A model generated the notes under the pieces. The model saw only the letters and a program-made list of their open reading frames with translations, was not told the origin of the DNA and did not search any database. This document shows positions 45,681-54,205 of a stretch of 64,000 bases of DNA, piece by piece. A program made the position numbers and the translations under genes. The stretch spans positions 549,086-613,085 of the forward strand of contig NZ_LMQC01000019.1 in NCBI RefSeq assembly GCF_001424485.1, read 5' to 3'. Source of the DNA: Modestobacter sp. Leaf380 (GTDB taxonomy: Bacteria; Actinomycetota; Actinomycetes; Mycobacteriales; Geodermatophilaceae). Each line of letters opens with the position of its first letter. The first letter of the stretch is position 1.

Positions 45681-47144
45681 GTGAATCCGCCTACCGCCCG
45701 CACCACCGCCCGCGCCCTCGCCGACGCCTTCCTCGGGGCCCGGGAGTGGCAGGTGCCCGCCCTCGTCGCCCGCGGCCGGCTGGTGCTCGACGCCGAGCCC
45801 GACTGGCTCACCGACCTCGCCCGGGCCGCCGTCACCGCCTGGCGGGTGACGCCGCACGACGCCCCGGCCGAGCTGGCCCGGGTGCTGCTCGCCGTCCCCG
45901 GGGTGTTCGAGCCGCCGGTGCCCGAGATGGTGACCTCCGGCGAGGACGGCGAGGACGACGACGAGGACGGGTTCCTGGTCTGGGCGGCCGACGAGGAGCC
46001 GGAGGGCTGGCAGGGCGCCCGGGCCGCCGCCCCCGGCTCCCCGCGGGTGGTGCGGTGGCTCCCGGCGCACACCCGGATGGGCCGCACCCCGTGGCGGGTG
46101 GCCCCGCTGGACGACCTGGCCGACGTCGCCGAGCTGCTCGCCACCGACCTGGACCACCTGGCCTGGTACGCCGACCGGCAGGGCCGGCAGCGCGCCGAGC
46201 CCTCCGGACGGCTGCAGCTGTACCGCCGGCACTGGCGGGTCCGGCCGGGCCGGGTGCCGCGGCTGCTGGAGACCCCCAGGCCCCGGCTGCGCACCGCCCA
46301 GCGGGTGTTGCTGGACCGGGTGCTGGCGCCGGTCCCGCCGCACCCCGCCGCACACGGCTTCGTCACCGGCCGGTCCGCGGTGACCGGCGCCCAGCAGCAC
46401 GTGGGCGCCGACGTCGTCCTCACGATGGACCTGGCCGCCTTCTTCGCCACCGTCACCTCCGGCCGGGTGTACGCCACGCTGCGGACCGCCGGGTACCCCG
46501 AGCCGGTCGCGGACCTGCTGACCGGGCTGCTCACCACCCGGGCCACCCGCGACGACCTGGCCACCATGCCGCCCGGGGGGTCCGACGCCGCCCGGGCGCA
46601 CGTCCGGTCCGCGCTGGCCGCACCGCACCTGCCGCAGGGGGCGCCGTCGTCCCCGCAGCTGGCCAACCTGTGCGCCCAGCGGCTGGACCGTCGGCTGGCC
46701 GGGTACGCGGCGGCCGCCGGCGCGGTCTACACCCGGTACGCCGACGACCTCACGTTCTCCGGTGGCCCTGACGTCGCCCGGCGGGTGGGTGCGCTGCGCC
46801 ACGGGGTGGCCCGCATCGTGGCCGCCGAGGGGTTCGCCCTGCAGCCGGCCAAGACCCGGGTCCGCGGCCGGGGTGCCCGGCAGACCGTCACCGGGATCGT
46901 CGTCAACGACCGGACGTCGCTGCCCCGCCGCGAGCTGGACGCGCTGCGGGCCCGGCTGACCAACGCGGTCCGGCTCGGTCCGTCGGTGCAGGACCTGGCC
47001 GCGTTCGACGGTGACCGGGGCGCGCTGCGGGCGCACCTCGCCGGGCGGGTGGCGTGGGTGGCGCAGGTGCACCCCGTGCGCGGCGAGCGGCTGGCCGCGT
47101 TGCTGGCCGCGGTCGACTGGGACCCGGTCGACACACACCTGTGA
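45681..47144 (+). CDS. Retron-type reverse transcriptase with long N-terminal extension
   Basis: 487 residues from GTG 45681. Fingers/palm motifs: LTMDLAAFF (Asp250), LPQGAPSSP (317-325), YADD catalytic box (353-356) and the retron VTG motif (403-405, VTGIVVN). The retron-specific NAxxH position reads GAQQH (236-240), with Gly for Asn. The RT proper starts near residue ~150. In front is an extra domain containing an acidic stretch at 86-98. There is no maturase, endonuclease or HNH domain, so it is not a group II intron protein. Length and layout recall the myxobacterial Mx162-type RTs. No separate effector gene adjoins; the N-terminal domain or a distant gene may serve. The start follows the RNA locus without a clear Shine-Dalgarno. 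Confidence 0.85.
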   Translation: MNPPTARTTARALADAFLGAREWQVPALVARGRLVLDAEPDWLTDLARAAVTAWRVTPHDAPAELARVLLAVPGVFEPPVPEMVTSGEDGEDDDEDGFLVWAADEEPEGWQGARAAAPGSPRVVRWLPAHTRMGRTPWRVAPLDDLADVAELLATDLDHLAWYADRQGRQRAEPSGRLQLYRRHWRVRPGRVPRLLETPRPRLRTAQRVLLDRVLAPVPPHPAAHGFVTGRSAVTGAQQHVGADVVLTMDLAAFFATVTSGRVYATLRTAGYPEPVADLLTGLLTTRATRDDLATMPPGGSDAARAHVRSALAAPHLPQGAPSSPQLANLCAQRLDRRLAGYAAAAGAVYTRYADDLTFSGGPDVARRVGALRHGVARIVAAEGFALQPAKTRVRGRGARQTVTGIVVNDRTSLPRRELDALRARLTNAVRLGPSVQDLAAFDGDRGALRAHLAGRVAWVAQVHPVRGERLAALLAAVDWDPVDTHL

Positions 47145-47180
47145 CCCGGCTGTGACCGGTACCGGGCAGTCTCGTCCCCC

Positions 47181-47201
47181 ACCGGCGCGCCCGGCGCCGG
47201 T
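47181..47201. terminator. Small hairpin after the reverse transcriptase gene
   Basis: An eight-base perfect inverted repeat (47181-47188 with 47194-47201) with a five-base loop lies between the RT stop and the NCS2 permease start. It may end the retron-like transcript. Confidence 0.4.
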
Positions 47202-47221
47202 ACGGCCAGGGGGAGCGGCAC

Positions 47222-48619
47222 GTGGCTCGGACGAAGCAGGCGCAGGCGGCACGGCGGGACCCCAGCGACCCGGACGCGATGCCGCCGTGGGGCGTGGCGG
47301 TGCCGCTGGGCCTGCAGCACGTGCTGGCCATGTTCACCTCGAACCTGACCCCGGCGATCCTGCTGGCCGGCGTCATCGGCGCCACCACCGGCGAGGCCGT
47401 GCTGCTGGTGCAGGCCGCCCTGCTGTGCGCGGGCCTCGCCACCCTGCTGCAGACCATCGGCATCGGCCCGGTGGGCAGCCGGCTGCCGCTGATGATGGGG
47501 TCGGGCTTCGCGTTCATCGCGGTCGCCGTGCCGCTGGCCGCCGAACGCGGGCTGGACGCCGTGCTGGGCGGGGTGCTGGTCACCGCGCTGGTCCAGGTGG
47601 CGATCGGGCTGGGCATCCACAGGATCGCGTTCCTGTTCCCGCCGGTGGTGACCGGCACGATCATCCTGGTGATCGGCCTGGGGTTGCTGCCCAGCGGCAT
47701 CAACCTGGCCGCCGGCGGCGTCGGCCGCGAGGGCTTCGGGTCCTGGACGAACCTCGGCGTCGCCGGGCTCGTGCTGGTGCTGACCGTGGTGCTCAACCAG
47801 TTCGCCCGGGGGATCGCCAAGGCGGCGTCGGTGCTCATCGCCGTCGTCGTCGGCTACCTGGTGGCCATCCCGGCGGGCTTGCTCGACCTCTCCGGCGTGG
47901 GCGACCGGCCGGTCGTGGCGTTCCCCTCCCCGTTCGCGTTCGGGGTGTCCTTCGAGGTCGTCGCGATCGCCTCGATGTGCATCGTCGGGGTGGTCAACAT
48001 GGTCGACTCGGTCGGCACCGTGCACGCGGTGACCGAGGGCGGTGCGGGGCGGCCCGCCACCCGGCGGGAGCTGCGCGGCGGGATCCTGGCCGAGGGGGGC
48101 TCGGCGGTCCTCGGCGGCGTGTTCGGCGCGCTGCCCACGACGATGTTCAGCCAGAACATCGGTCTGGTCGCGCTGACCAGGCAGATGAGCCGGCACGTGG
48201 TCACCATCGGCGCCTGCGTGCTGGTCGGCCTGGCGCTGCTGCCCCAGCTGGCCGCGGTGCTCGCCGCCGTCCCGCCCGCCGTGCTCGGCGGCGGTGTGCT
48301 GGTGCTGTTCGGCATGGTCTGCGCCATCGGCATCGAGCTGCTGAGCAAGGACGGCCTGGACACCCGGTCGCTGCTGATCGTGGCCATGTCCATCGCGCTG
48401 GGCCGGGGCATCGCGGCCGCCCCGGACGCCATCGCCGGCATCGCCGGGGAGTGGGGCGCGCTGTTCAGCTCCGGCATCGTGGTGTCCGCGGTCGTGGCGA
48501 TCGTGGCGAACCTGGTGCTGCCCGGCCGGCCGGTGCCCGCCCCCGAGGTGCCGTCCCCGGCCGAGCCCTTCGTCGAGGCGGCCGCCGAGGAGCGCGTCGA
48601 GGACCGCACCGAGCGCTGA
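47222..48619 (+). CDS. NCS2-family nucleobase (xanthine/uracil-type) permease
   Basis: 465 residues with 12-14 hydrophobic segments. GLQHVLAMFTSNLTPAILLAG is the family's first-helix His motif, and ALPTTMFSQNIGLVALT is the NAT signature region with QNIG. MMGSGFAFIAV is the other half of the carrier site. It imports a nucleobase with protons; purine versus uracil cannot be told. GTG 47222 follows GGGGGAGCGGCAC. Confidence 0.92.
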   Translation: MARTKQAQAARRDPSDPDAMPPWGVAVPLGLQHVLAMFTSNLTPAILLAGVIGATTGEAVLLVQAALLCAGLATLLQTIGIGPVGSRLPLMMGSGFAFIAVAVPLAAERGLDAVLGGVLVTALVQVAIGLGIHRIAFLFPPVVTGTIILVIGLGLLPSGINLAAGGVGREGFGSWTNLGVAGLVLVLTVVLNQFARGIAKAASVLIAVVVGYLVAIPAGLLDLSGVGDRPVVAFPSPFAFGVSFEVVAIASMCIVGVVNMVDSVGTVHAVTEGGAGRPATRRELRGGILAEGGSAVLGGVFGALPTTMFSQNIGLVALTRQMSRHVVTIGACVLVGLALLPQLAAVLAAVPPAVLGGGVLVLFGMVCAIGIELLSKDGLDTRSLLIVAMSIALGRGIAAAPDAIAGIAGEWGALFSSGIVVSAVVAIVANLVLPGRPVPAPEVPSPAEPFVEAAAEERVEDRTER

Positions 48620-48638
48620 GGCGCACAGCGGGGCGCCC

Positions 48639-48644
48639 TACGCT
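48639..48644 (+). promoter_or_regulatory. -10 element TACGCT, probable leaderless promoter
   Basis: TACGCT ends seven bases before ATG 48652 of the ABC ATPase gene. Confidence 0.5.
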
Positions 48645-48651
48645 GCCCGCG

Positions 48652-49338
48652 ATGGCGAAGACCGGGCTCCTCGAGGTGCACGACCTGTCCGTCGGCTACG
48701 GCGGGGAGCCGGTTTGCGCGCCGGTGACCGTGAGCGTGCAGGCCGGGACCGCACTGGGCGTCATCGGACCCAACGGGGCCGGGAAGTCCACCGTGCTGCA
48801 GACCGTCGTCGGCCTGCTGCCGGCACTGGCCGGGACCGTCCAGCTCGAGGGCCGGGACGTCGACGAGCGCGAGGCCGGCTTCCGTCGCGCCGTCGCCACC
48901 GTCCTGGACGACGACGCGTTCTTCCCCTCCCTCACCGGCGCCGAGCACCTGCTGCTCACCGCCCGCGGTCACGGCGTCACCGACGCCGAGCAGGCCGTGG
49001 CCGAGGAGATCGAGGAGTTCGGCCTCACCGAGCGGGCGCACGCGCTGCCCTCGGCGCTGTCGTCGGGGCAGCGCCGCCGGCTCGCCCTGGCGGCCGCCTT
49101 CGTCCGCCCGGCCCGGCTGCTGGTGCTCGATGAGCCCGAGCGCCGCCTCGACGCCCAGATGCGCCGGCGGCTGGCCGCCCGGATTGCCGAGGACGTCGCC
49201 GACGGGCTCACCGTCGTCTTCGCCAGCCACGACCCCGAGTTCCTGTCCACCGTGGCCCGCCGGGTGCTCGTCGTCGACGACGACGAGTGCACCGTCGTCT
49301 CCCCGAAGGTCGCCGTCGCGGCGCTGCACGAGGGGTGA
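48652..49338 (+). CDS. ABC transporter ATP-binding protein
   Basis: 228 residues. Walker A GPNGAGKST, signature LSSGQRRRLALAAA, Walker B LLVLDEPERRLD and H-loop ASHD are present; Q-loop region is AVATVLDDDAFFPSLTG with Gln replaced by Asp, which is unusual. Short length and GTGA overlap with a large membrane protein indicate an ABC-2-like exporter of the DUF6297 type. Substrate unknown. Confidence 0.9.
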   Translation: MAKTGLLEVHDLSVGYGGEPVCAPVTVSVQAGTALGVIGPNGAGKSTVLQTVVGLLPALAGTVQLEGRDVDEREAGFRRAVATVLDDDAFFPSLTGAEHLLLTARGHGVTDAEQAVAEEIEEFGLTERAHALPSALSSGQRRRLALAAAFVRPARLLVLDEPERRLDAQMRRRLAARIAEDVADGLTVVFASHDPEFLSTVARRVLVVDDDECTVVSPKVAVAALHEG

Positions 49339-50858
49339 ACGCCGACCCGGCCCTGGAGCTCTCCGGTGCGGGGGTCCGGCGGTACACCCGCCGGGCCACC
49401 GCGACCCGTGCCGACACCAGCTGGCTGACCCTGGGCGGGGACGTGCTGTCCGCGCTCACCACCGCGGCCGTGGTCGTCGCGGTGTTCGGCGGTGCGTTCG
49501 CCTCGCTGCGGGAACGGATCGCCGCCCGCCCGGCGACCGGCTCCACCGTGCTGCCCGGCGAGCTGACCGCGCTCGCCGCCGCCGTGCTGGTCACCGCCGC
49601 CGTCGTGGCCCTGCTGTCCCGGCTGGGCCCGGTCAGCGCCACCCCGGCCACCGCCGCCTGGTGGCTGCCGCTGCCGGCGGGACGGCGCGGGCTGCTGCGC
49701 GGCGAGCTGGGCAAGACCGGGCTGGTCGGCGTGGTGGCCGCCGTGACGGTCGCGCTGCCGGTGGTGCTGGCCGCCCCCCAGGTGCCCTCCGTGCCCGAGG
49801 TCGCGGTCACCGTCGCCGGGGCCGGGCTGCTGGCGCTCGCCGTCGTCGGTGGGCTGGTCGTGCTGCAGGCCTCCGGGCGGACCGGCTGGGTCGCCCCGGT
49901 CACCGGCGGGCTGGCCACCGCGGTGGTCGTCGTCCCCGCGGTCGGCGGGACGCTCGTCGACGCCTGGGACTGGGTGCCCGCCGCCCCCGACGTCCCGCTC
50001 CCGCTGCTGCTCGGCGTCCCGGCGGTGCTCGCGGTCGCCGCGCTGCTGGCCGCCGACCGGGTCACCGGACGGCTGCCCGCCGGCGCGCTGCGGGAGCGGG
50101 GCGCGGCGGTCTTCGTCGCCTCGGCGTCCGCACTGTCGCTGGACACCCGGGAGCTCGGCCGGGCACTGGGCACCCCGGTGCACCCGCCGCGGCGGCAGCG
50201 CCGCTGGTCCTGGGTGCGGCAGCCGTGGCAGGCCGTCGTCGCCGCGGACCTGGCCGTGCTCGCCCGGTCCCCGTGGCGGTGGGGCCAGCTGGCCATCGGC
50301 GCGGCGCTGCCGGTCCTGGCCGCCCGGACCAGCGGTCTCGGTGAGGTGCCGGCGCTGGTCGCGGTCGCCGTCGTCCTGGGCTGGGGCCTGGCCGCGGTCG
50401 CGCTGGGGGAGCCCAGCCGGCGGGCGCACGGCTCCCCGGCCGCGGACCGTGCGCTGCCGCTGGGGTCGCGCGAGCTGGTCCGGGCTCGCACCGTCGTCCC
50501 GCTGGTCGGCCTGGTGCTGCTCTGCGGGGTGTCGGCCGGTGCGGTCGGTCTGGGCTGGGAGTGGGTCGTCCTGGGGATGGTGACCGCACCGGCGTGGGCC
50601 GGGGCCGCGGTCCGCGGCGGCTACCGGCCCGAGCTGGACTGGTCGGGGCCGGTGCTGTCCTCGCCGGTGGGCGCCGTCCCGACCGGGGTGGGGGCGACCC
50701 TGGTCCGCGGTCCCGACCTCGGCGTGCTCGGCACGGTGCCGCTCGTGGTGGCCCTGTTGCTCGGCGAGGTGCCGCAGCTGCTGCTCGCCATCGCCCTGGC
50801 GGTGTCGGCGGGCCTGTGCGCGATCTCCGTGGAGACGGCGCAGCGCCGCAAGGACTGA
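49335..50858 (+). CDS. Polytopic membrane protein, partner of the ABC ATPase (DUF6297-like)
   Basis: 507 residues with about ten to twelve hydrophobic segments. Two cytoplasmic stretches contain WWLPLPAGRRGLLRGEL and RALPLGSRELVRAR; such 'LP-x-R-x-LV/LLR' segments occur where ABC-2-type permeases meet their ATPase. The GTG start lies in the ATPase stop, so the pair is coupled. Best reading is the permease of a two-gene ABC exporter; no substrate clue. Confidence 0.75.
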   Translation: MNADPALELSGAGVRRYTRRATATRADTSWLTLGGDVLSALTTAAVVVAVFGGAFASLRERIAARPATGSTVLPGELTALAAAVLVTAAVVALLSRLGPVSATPATAAWWLPLPAGRRGLLRGELGKTGLVGVVAAVTVALPVVLAAPQVPSVPEVAVTVAGAGLLALAVVGGLVVLQASGRTGWVAPVTGGLATAVVVVPAVGGTLVDAWDWVPAAPDVPLPLLLGVPAVLAVAALLAADRVTGRLPAGALRERGAAVFVASASALSLDTRELGRALGTPVHPPRRQRRWSWVRQPWQAVVAADLAVLARSPWRWGQLAIGAALPVLAARTSGLGEVPALVAVAVVLGWGLAAVALGEPSRRAHGSPAADRALPLGSRELVRARTVVPLVGLVLLCGVSAGAVGLGWEWVVLGMVTAPAWAGAAVRGGYRPELDWSGPVLSSPVGAVPTGVGATLVRGPDLGVLGTVPLVVALLLGEVPQLLLAIALAVSAGLCAISVETAQRRKD

Positions 50859-50978
50859 CCTGCGTGTCGAGCCTCTGACCTGCGGTTTGTCCGGCATGCT
50901 CCGCGGTGCCGGGCGGGTCTCCGCTCCTGGCCCACCCCGCAGCCGACGCCGTCTGCGCCCCTCCCCCCTGGAGCGCTC

Positions 50979-51383
50979 GTGTCCTGGTACGTCAGCCGCG
51001 GCCGGATCAACCGGTCCACCTTCTGGCTCAAGTACTTCCTGCCCGTGTTCGTCGTCATGGTCGTGGTGTCCGCGGTCGTGTTCACCGCCTTCGGCCAGTC
51101 GTCGGAGCCGGGTCAGGTCAGCGTCACCGGCGGGCCGGCCCTGCTGCTCTTCGTCGTCTACCTGGCGCTCGCCGTGCCCAGCGTGTCCTCGGCCGTGACC
51201 CGGCTGCACGACACCGGCCGTTCGGCGTGGTGGCTGCTGATCGGCCTGGTGCCCCTCGTCGGCGGCATCGTGCTGCTGGTCTTCTACTGCCTCGAGGGCG
51301 AGCCGCAGCCCAACCAGTGGGGCCCGCCCACCACGGCCCGGTTCGTGCCCGCCGGCGCCCCCCTGGCAGCCGGTCAGCAGTAA
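50979..51383 (+). CDS. DUF805 membrane protein
   Basis: 134 residues, three or four hydrophobic segments. GRINRSTFW at the N-terminus, TRLHDTGRSAWWLL in the middle and a C-terminal LEGEPQPNQWGPP are the DUF805 landmarks. Function unknown; often near stress genes. GTG 50979 gives MSWYVSRGR. A strong hairpin follows at 51399. Confidence 0.88.
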   Translation: MSWYVSRGRINRSTFWLKYFLPVFVVMVVVSAVVFTAFGQSSEPGQVSVTGGPALLLFVVYLALAVPSVSSAVTRLHDTGRSAWWLLIGLVPLVGGIVLLVFYCLEGEPQPNQWGPPTTARFVPAGAPLAAGQQ

Positions 51384-51398
51384 CCGCACCGCGCCCAC

Positions 51399-51434
51399 CG
51401 ACGGCCGGGGTCCCGCACGGGGCCCCGGCCGTCG
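51399..51434. terminator. Hairpin terminator after the DUF805 gene
   Basis: 16-base arms (51399-51414 with 51419-51434), one T-G wobble, four-base loop, 15 bases past the stop. Confidence 0.75.
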
Positions 51435-51450
51435 TGCGTCCGGGCCCGCC

Positions 51451-51515
51451 CCGCCGAGTGCGGAGCGGTGCCGGTCATCGCGTCCCCGTGACCGGCACGG
51501 CTCCGCACTCGGCGG
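51451..51515. repeat. 27-bp near-perfect palindrome spanning the 3' end of the MFS gene
   Basis: 51451-51477 and 51489-51515 are complementary except for one mismatch, with an 11-base loop. The MFS stop codon (51475-51477) lies in the left arm and the last ~13 codons are in the loop and right arm. It can terminate transcription but is longer than needed, and resembles the other palindromes that overlap coding ends in this window. Confidence 0.8.
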
Positions 51516-52740
51516 TGTCCGGCCACTGCTCCGGGCGGGGGACCCGGCGGACCTGGGGGCTGAGGGTGACGACCAGCGCGGCACCGGCGGTCGCCACCAG
51601 CAGGACGGCGGTCGCCGTCCCCCCGCCGCGGGACTCCAGCAGCACCCCACCCAGCAGCGGGGCCAGCGGCATCACCGCCGTGGACAGGAAGCTCGAGGAG
51701 GCCTGCACCCGGCCCTGCAGGTCCGCCGGTGTGACGGCGATCCGGTAGGCGCCGATCCCGGCGTTGCCGGCCGGGTTGAGCAGCAGGACCACCACCAGGG
51801 ACGACGCCGCGACGACCGGGTGCGCCCACCAGACCAACGGCACCAGGGGCAGCACGACCGACCAGGCCACCGCCACGGTCAGCCGCCCCGTCGGCAGCCG
51901 CCGGACCAGCGCCGGGGCCAGCACCGCCCCGAGCACGCCCCCGATGCCGGCCGCCGCGTTGACCAGCCCGATCGCGCCCGGGGAGACCCCGTCGGAGACC
52001 ATCCGCAGCACCACCACGAACAGCAGGGCGTTGAGCACGAGGTTGGTCAGGGCGGACCAGACCAGCAGGGTCCGGAACAGCGGGCGGGCCAGCACGAACC
52101 GGAGGCCCTGGCCGAGCTCGGTGCGCAGCCGGGGGCGGGGGCCGTCCGCCGGGGGCCCCGACAGGTCGGTGCGCAGTCGGCGCACCGCCCAGCAGGCCAC
52201 GACCGCCGTCCCGGCGTTGACGGCGAAGGGGAGCCAGCGGGCGACCCCCAGCAGCACCCCGCCCAGCGGGCCGCCGAGCAGGGAGGCGACGTGCTGACGT
52301 GCCTCGTTCTGGGCCAGCGCCGCCGGGAGGTCGCCCGTGGGCACGACCGACCGGATCGCCGAGACCTGCGCCGGGCCGGACACCCCGACGGCAGCGCCGA
52401 CCAGCAGGCCCACCACGACCAGGTGCGGCACGGACAGGACGCCGGCCGCCCCGGCCACGGCCAGTGAGGTGTAGAGCGCGCCCCCGGTCGCGGCCGCCCC
52501 GACCATCAGCCGGCGGCGGTCCGACCGGTCGACGAGCACCCCGGCCGGGAGCAGCGTGAGCACCGTGCCGGCCAGGAACGCCGCCTCGGCCAGGGCGGCC
52601 ACGACCGCCGAGCCCGACAGCGCGAACCCGACCAGCGGGAAGGCGAAGGTGCTGACCCGGCTGCCCAGCTCGGCCACGGTCTGGCCGACCCACAGCGTCT
52701 GGAAGTCGCGGTTGCGAGCGAGCGGGGGGTGGCCGGGCAT
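51475..52740 (-). CDS. MFS exporter
   Basis: 421 residues with about 10-12 hydrophobic segments. FQTLWVGQTVAELGSRVSTFAFPLV and PAGVLVDRSDRRRLMVGA (the conserved D-R-x-x-R-R loop) place it with the MFS_3/enterobactin-exporter-like group that expels macrolides or siderophores. ATG 52740 follows three TTGCGCA-type boxes in the shared promoter region, so the divergent ArsR protein probably represses it. Its final residues (DTAECGAVPVTGTR) are encoded by a palindrome. Confidence 0.9.
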   Translation of the reverse strand: MPGHPPLARNRDFQTLWVGQTVAELGSRVSTFAFPLVGFALSGSAVVAALAEAAFLAGTVLTLLPAGVLVDRSDRRRLMVGAAATGGALYTSLAVAGAAGVLSVPHLVVVGLLVGAAVGVSGPAQVSAIRSVVPTGDLPAALAQNEARQHVASLLGGPLGGVLLGVARWLPFAVNAGTAVVACWAVRRLRTDLSGPPADGPRPRLRTELGQGLRFVLARPLFRTLLVWSALTNLVLNALLFVVVLRMVSDGVSPGAIGLVNAAAGIGGVLGAVLAPALVRRLPTGRLTVAVAWSVVLPLVPLVWWAHPVVAASSLVVVLLLNPAGNAGIGAYRIAVTPADLQGRVQASSSFLSTAVMPLAPLLGGVLLESRGGGTATAVLLVATAGAALVVTLSPQVRRVPRPEQWPDTAECGAVPVTGTR

Positions 52741-52755
52741 GACGCGCACCGTATG

Positions 52756-52791
52756 GTGCGCACTGGTTGTTGCGCAACGGTCGTTGCGCAC
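52756..52791. promoter_or_regulatory. Putative ArsR operator: three TGCGCA boxes
   Basis: GTGCGCAC (52756-52763), GTTGCGCAAC (52769-52778) and GTTGCGCAC (52783-52791) lie about 13 bases apart between the divergent MFS and ArsR genes. The first and second are full palindromes. Spacing near one helical turn suggests cooperative repressor binding. Confidence 0.6.
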
Positions 52792-52810
52792 TGACGGGTG
52801 CGGGACTGGG

Positions 52811-52816
52811 TAGGGT
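52811..52816 (+). promoter_or_regulatory. -10 element TAGGGT, probable leaderless promoter
   Basis: TAGGGT ends six bases before the ATG of the ArsR-type gene (52823). Confidence 0.5.
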
Positions 52817-52822
52817 CGGCGC

Positions 52823-53413
52823 ATGACCCAGGAGCCCGGGGCCACCCGCCCGGTGCACGACCCCCGGGTGCTGCGCGGGCTCGCCCACCCGGTGCGCTCG
52901 CGGATCGTCGACGAGATGTACGCAACCGGCCCCGTGCGGGCCGCCGACGTCGCCCGGGAGCTGGGCATCCCGGCCAACCAGGCCAGCTTCCACCTCCGCC
53001 AGCTGGCCAAGTACGGCCTGGTCGAGGAGGCCGAGGGCGAGGGCCGGGACCGCCGCGACCGGGTGTGGCGGCTGGTCGCCGAGCACGGGCTCAGCATCAG
53101 CCTCGACGAGCTGGAGGCCGCTCCCGGCGGTGCGGCCGCCGTCGGCGTCTTCCGCCGGCAGTCCACCGCCTGGGGGCACGCCGTCGTCGACGCCGCCCAC
53201 GCCCGGCGCACCGACGACGCGACCACCGTGTCGATCACCAACGTCACGATGCGGCTGACCAAGGCGGAGGCCGAGGAGCTGGCGCGCGAGGTGGACGCCG
53301 TCCTGGCCCGGTGGTCGGACCGGACCCGGGGTGCCGACGACGGCGCCGACCGCCGCACCTACCTGGTGGCCCAGTACCTGCAGCCCTACCCGGACACCCT
53401 CTCCCGGTCCTGA
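52823..53413 (+). CDS. ArsR-type winged-helix regulator
   Basis: 196 residues. LRGLAHPVRSRIVDEMYATGPVRAADVARELGIPANQASFHLRQLAKYGLVEE is a complete ArsR-type winged helix; the rest (~95 residues) is an effector/dimer part with no metal-binding Cys cluster. It is divergent from the MFS exporter across the TGCGCA boxes, and likely represses both. The inducer is probably the exported compound. Confidence 0.9.
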   Translation: MTQEPGATRPVHDPRVLRGLAHPVRSRIVDEMYATGPVRAADVARELGIPANQASFHLRQLAKYGLVEEAEGEGRDRRDRVWRLVAEHGLSISLDELEAAPGGAAAVGVFRRQSTAWGHAVVDAAHARRTDDATTVSITNVTMRLTKAEAEELAREVDAVLARWSDRTRGADDGADRRTYLVAQYLQPYPDTLSRS

Positions 53414-53443
53414 TCCGTCCCCGGCGGGCCGGGGGCGGTCGGG

Positions 53444-54205
53444 TCAGCCGCCGACGAACAGCGGGTCGAAGGCCCCGGTCAGCACGCTGGTCGTGACGGC
53501 GACCGCCCCGACCAGCACCGCGCCCGCGACGAAGAGCGCGTCCCGGGTGTGCAGCACCGAGCCCCGGGCGTTGGTACGCGGGACGCCGGAGTCGAAGCCG
53601 CGGGCGTCCATCGCGGTGGCCAGGCGTCCCGCCCGCCGGACCGCGCCGATGAGCAGCGTGAAGGCGACCCCGGCGAACGCCCGGGCCTGGGCGACGGGGT
53701 TGCGGCCGGTCTCGACGCCGCGGGTGCGGCGGGCCAGCCGCACGGTCTCGAACTCGGTGACCAGCAGCGGGGCCAGCCGCAGCGCAGCCAGCGCCCCGAC
53801 GGCGAACCGGGGTGGGAAGCGCCAGTGCACGATCAGCGCGTCGGCCAGCCGGACCGGGTCGGTCGAGGCCACCAGCAGCACCCCGGGCAGCGCCAGCCCG
53901 ATCACCCGCAGCGCGATCCCCAGGGCGGTGAGCGGCCCGGAGTCCCCCAGCACCAGGTTGACCAGGCCCACCGTGAGCGCGCTGAGCAGCAGTGGCCAGG
54001 TGCGCAGCAGCAGCACCCGCGGCGCGGTCAGCCCGGCCGCCGGGAGCAGGCACAGCTCCGCGGCGACGACGACGGCCGGCGTCACCGCGTCCAGGGTGGA
54101 CAGCAGCACCAGGCTGACGACGACGGTGGCCACGATCTGGGCGACCGGGTTCACCCGGGACAGCGGGACGTCGGGAGTCGGGCCCAGCGCCAGGGACGCC
54201 GTCAC
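53444..54205 (-). CDS. ykoC: ECF transporter T component (YkoC/CbiQ-like)
   Basis: 253 residues with five or six hydrophobic segments. The coupling helices read LARRTRGVETGRNPVAQARAF and AMDARGFDSGVPRTNAR, where the A-R-G motifs contact the ATPase. It is the shared membrane scaffold for the S component encoded two genes upstream. The GTG start overlaps the ATPase stop (GTGA). It ends the riboswitch-controlled unit. Confidence 0.88.
   Translation of the reverse strand: MTASLALGPTPDVPLSRVNPVAQIVATVVVSLVLLSTLDAVTPAVVVAAELCLLPAAGLTAPRVLLLRTWPLLLSALTVGLVNLVLGDSGPLTALGIALRVIGLALPGVLLVASTDPVRLADALIVHWRFPPRFAVGALAALRLAPLLVTEFETVRLARRTRGVETGRNPVAQARAFAGVAFTLLIGAVRRAGRLATAMDARGFDSGVPRTNARGSVLHTRDALFVAGAVLVGAVAVTTSVLTGAFDPLFVGG

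Noticed and set aside
45681..47144. Reverse transcriptase as a group II intron or diversity-generating retroelement
   Set aside because: No maturase, HNH or intron RNA domains V/VI, and no template/variable repeat pair; the VTG motif and a1/a2-type RNA fit a retron better.
44916..47222. A defence island around the retron-like unit
   Set aside because: Flanking genes (DUF1697, NCS2 permease) are housekeeping-like; no restriction, CRISPR, toxin or mobile genes are nearby.
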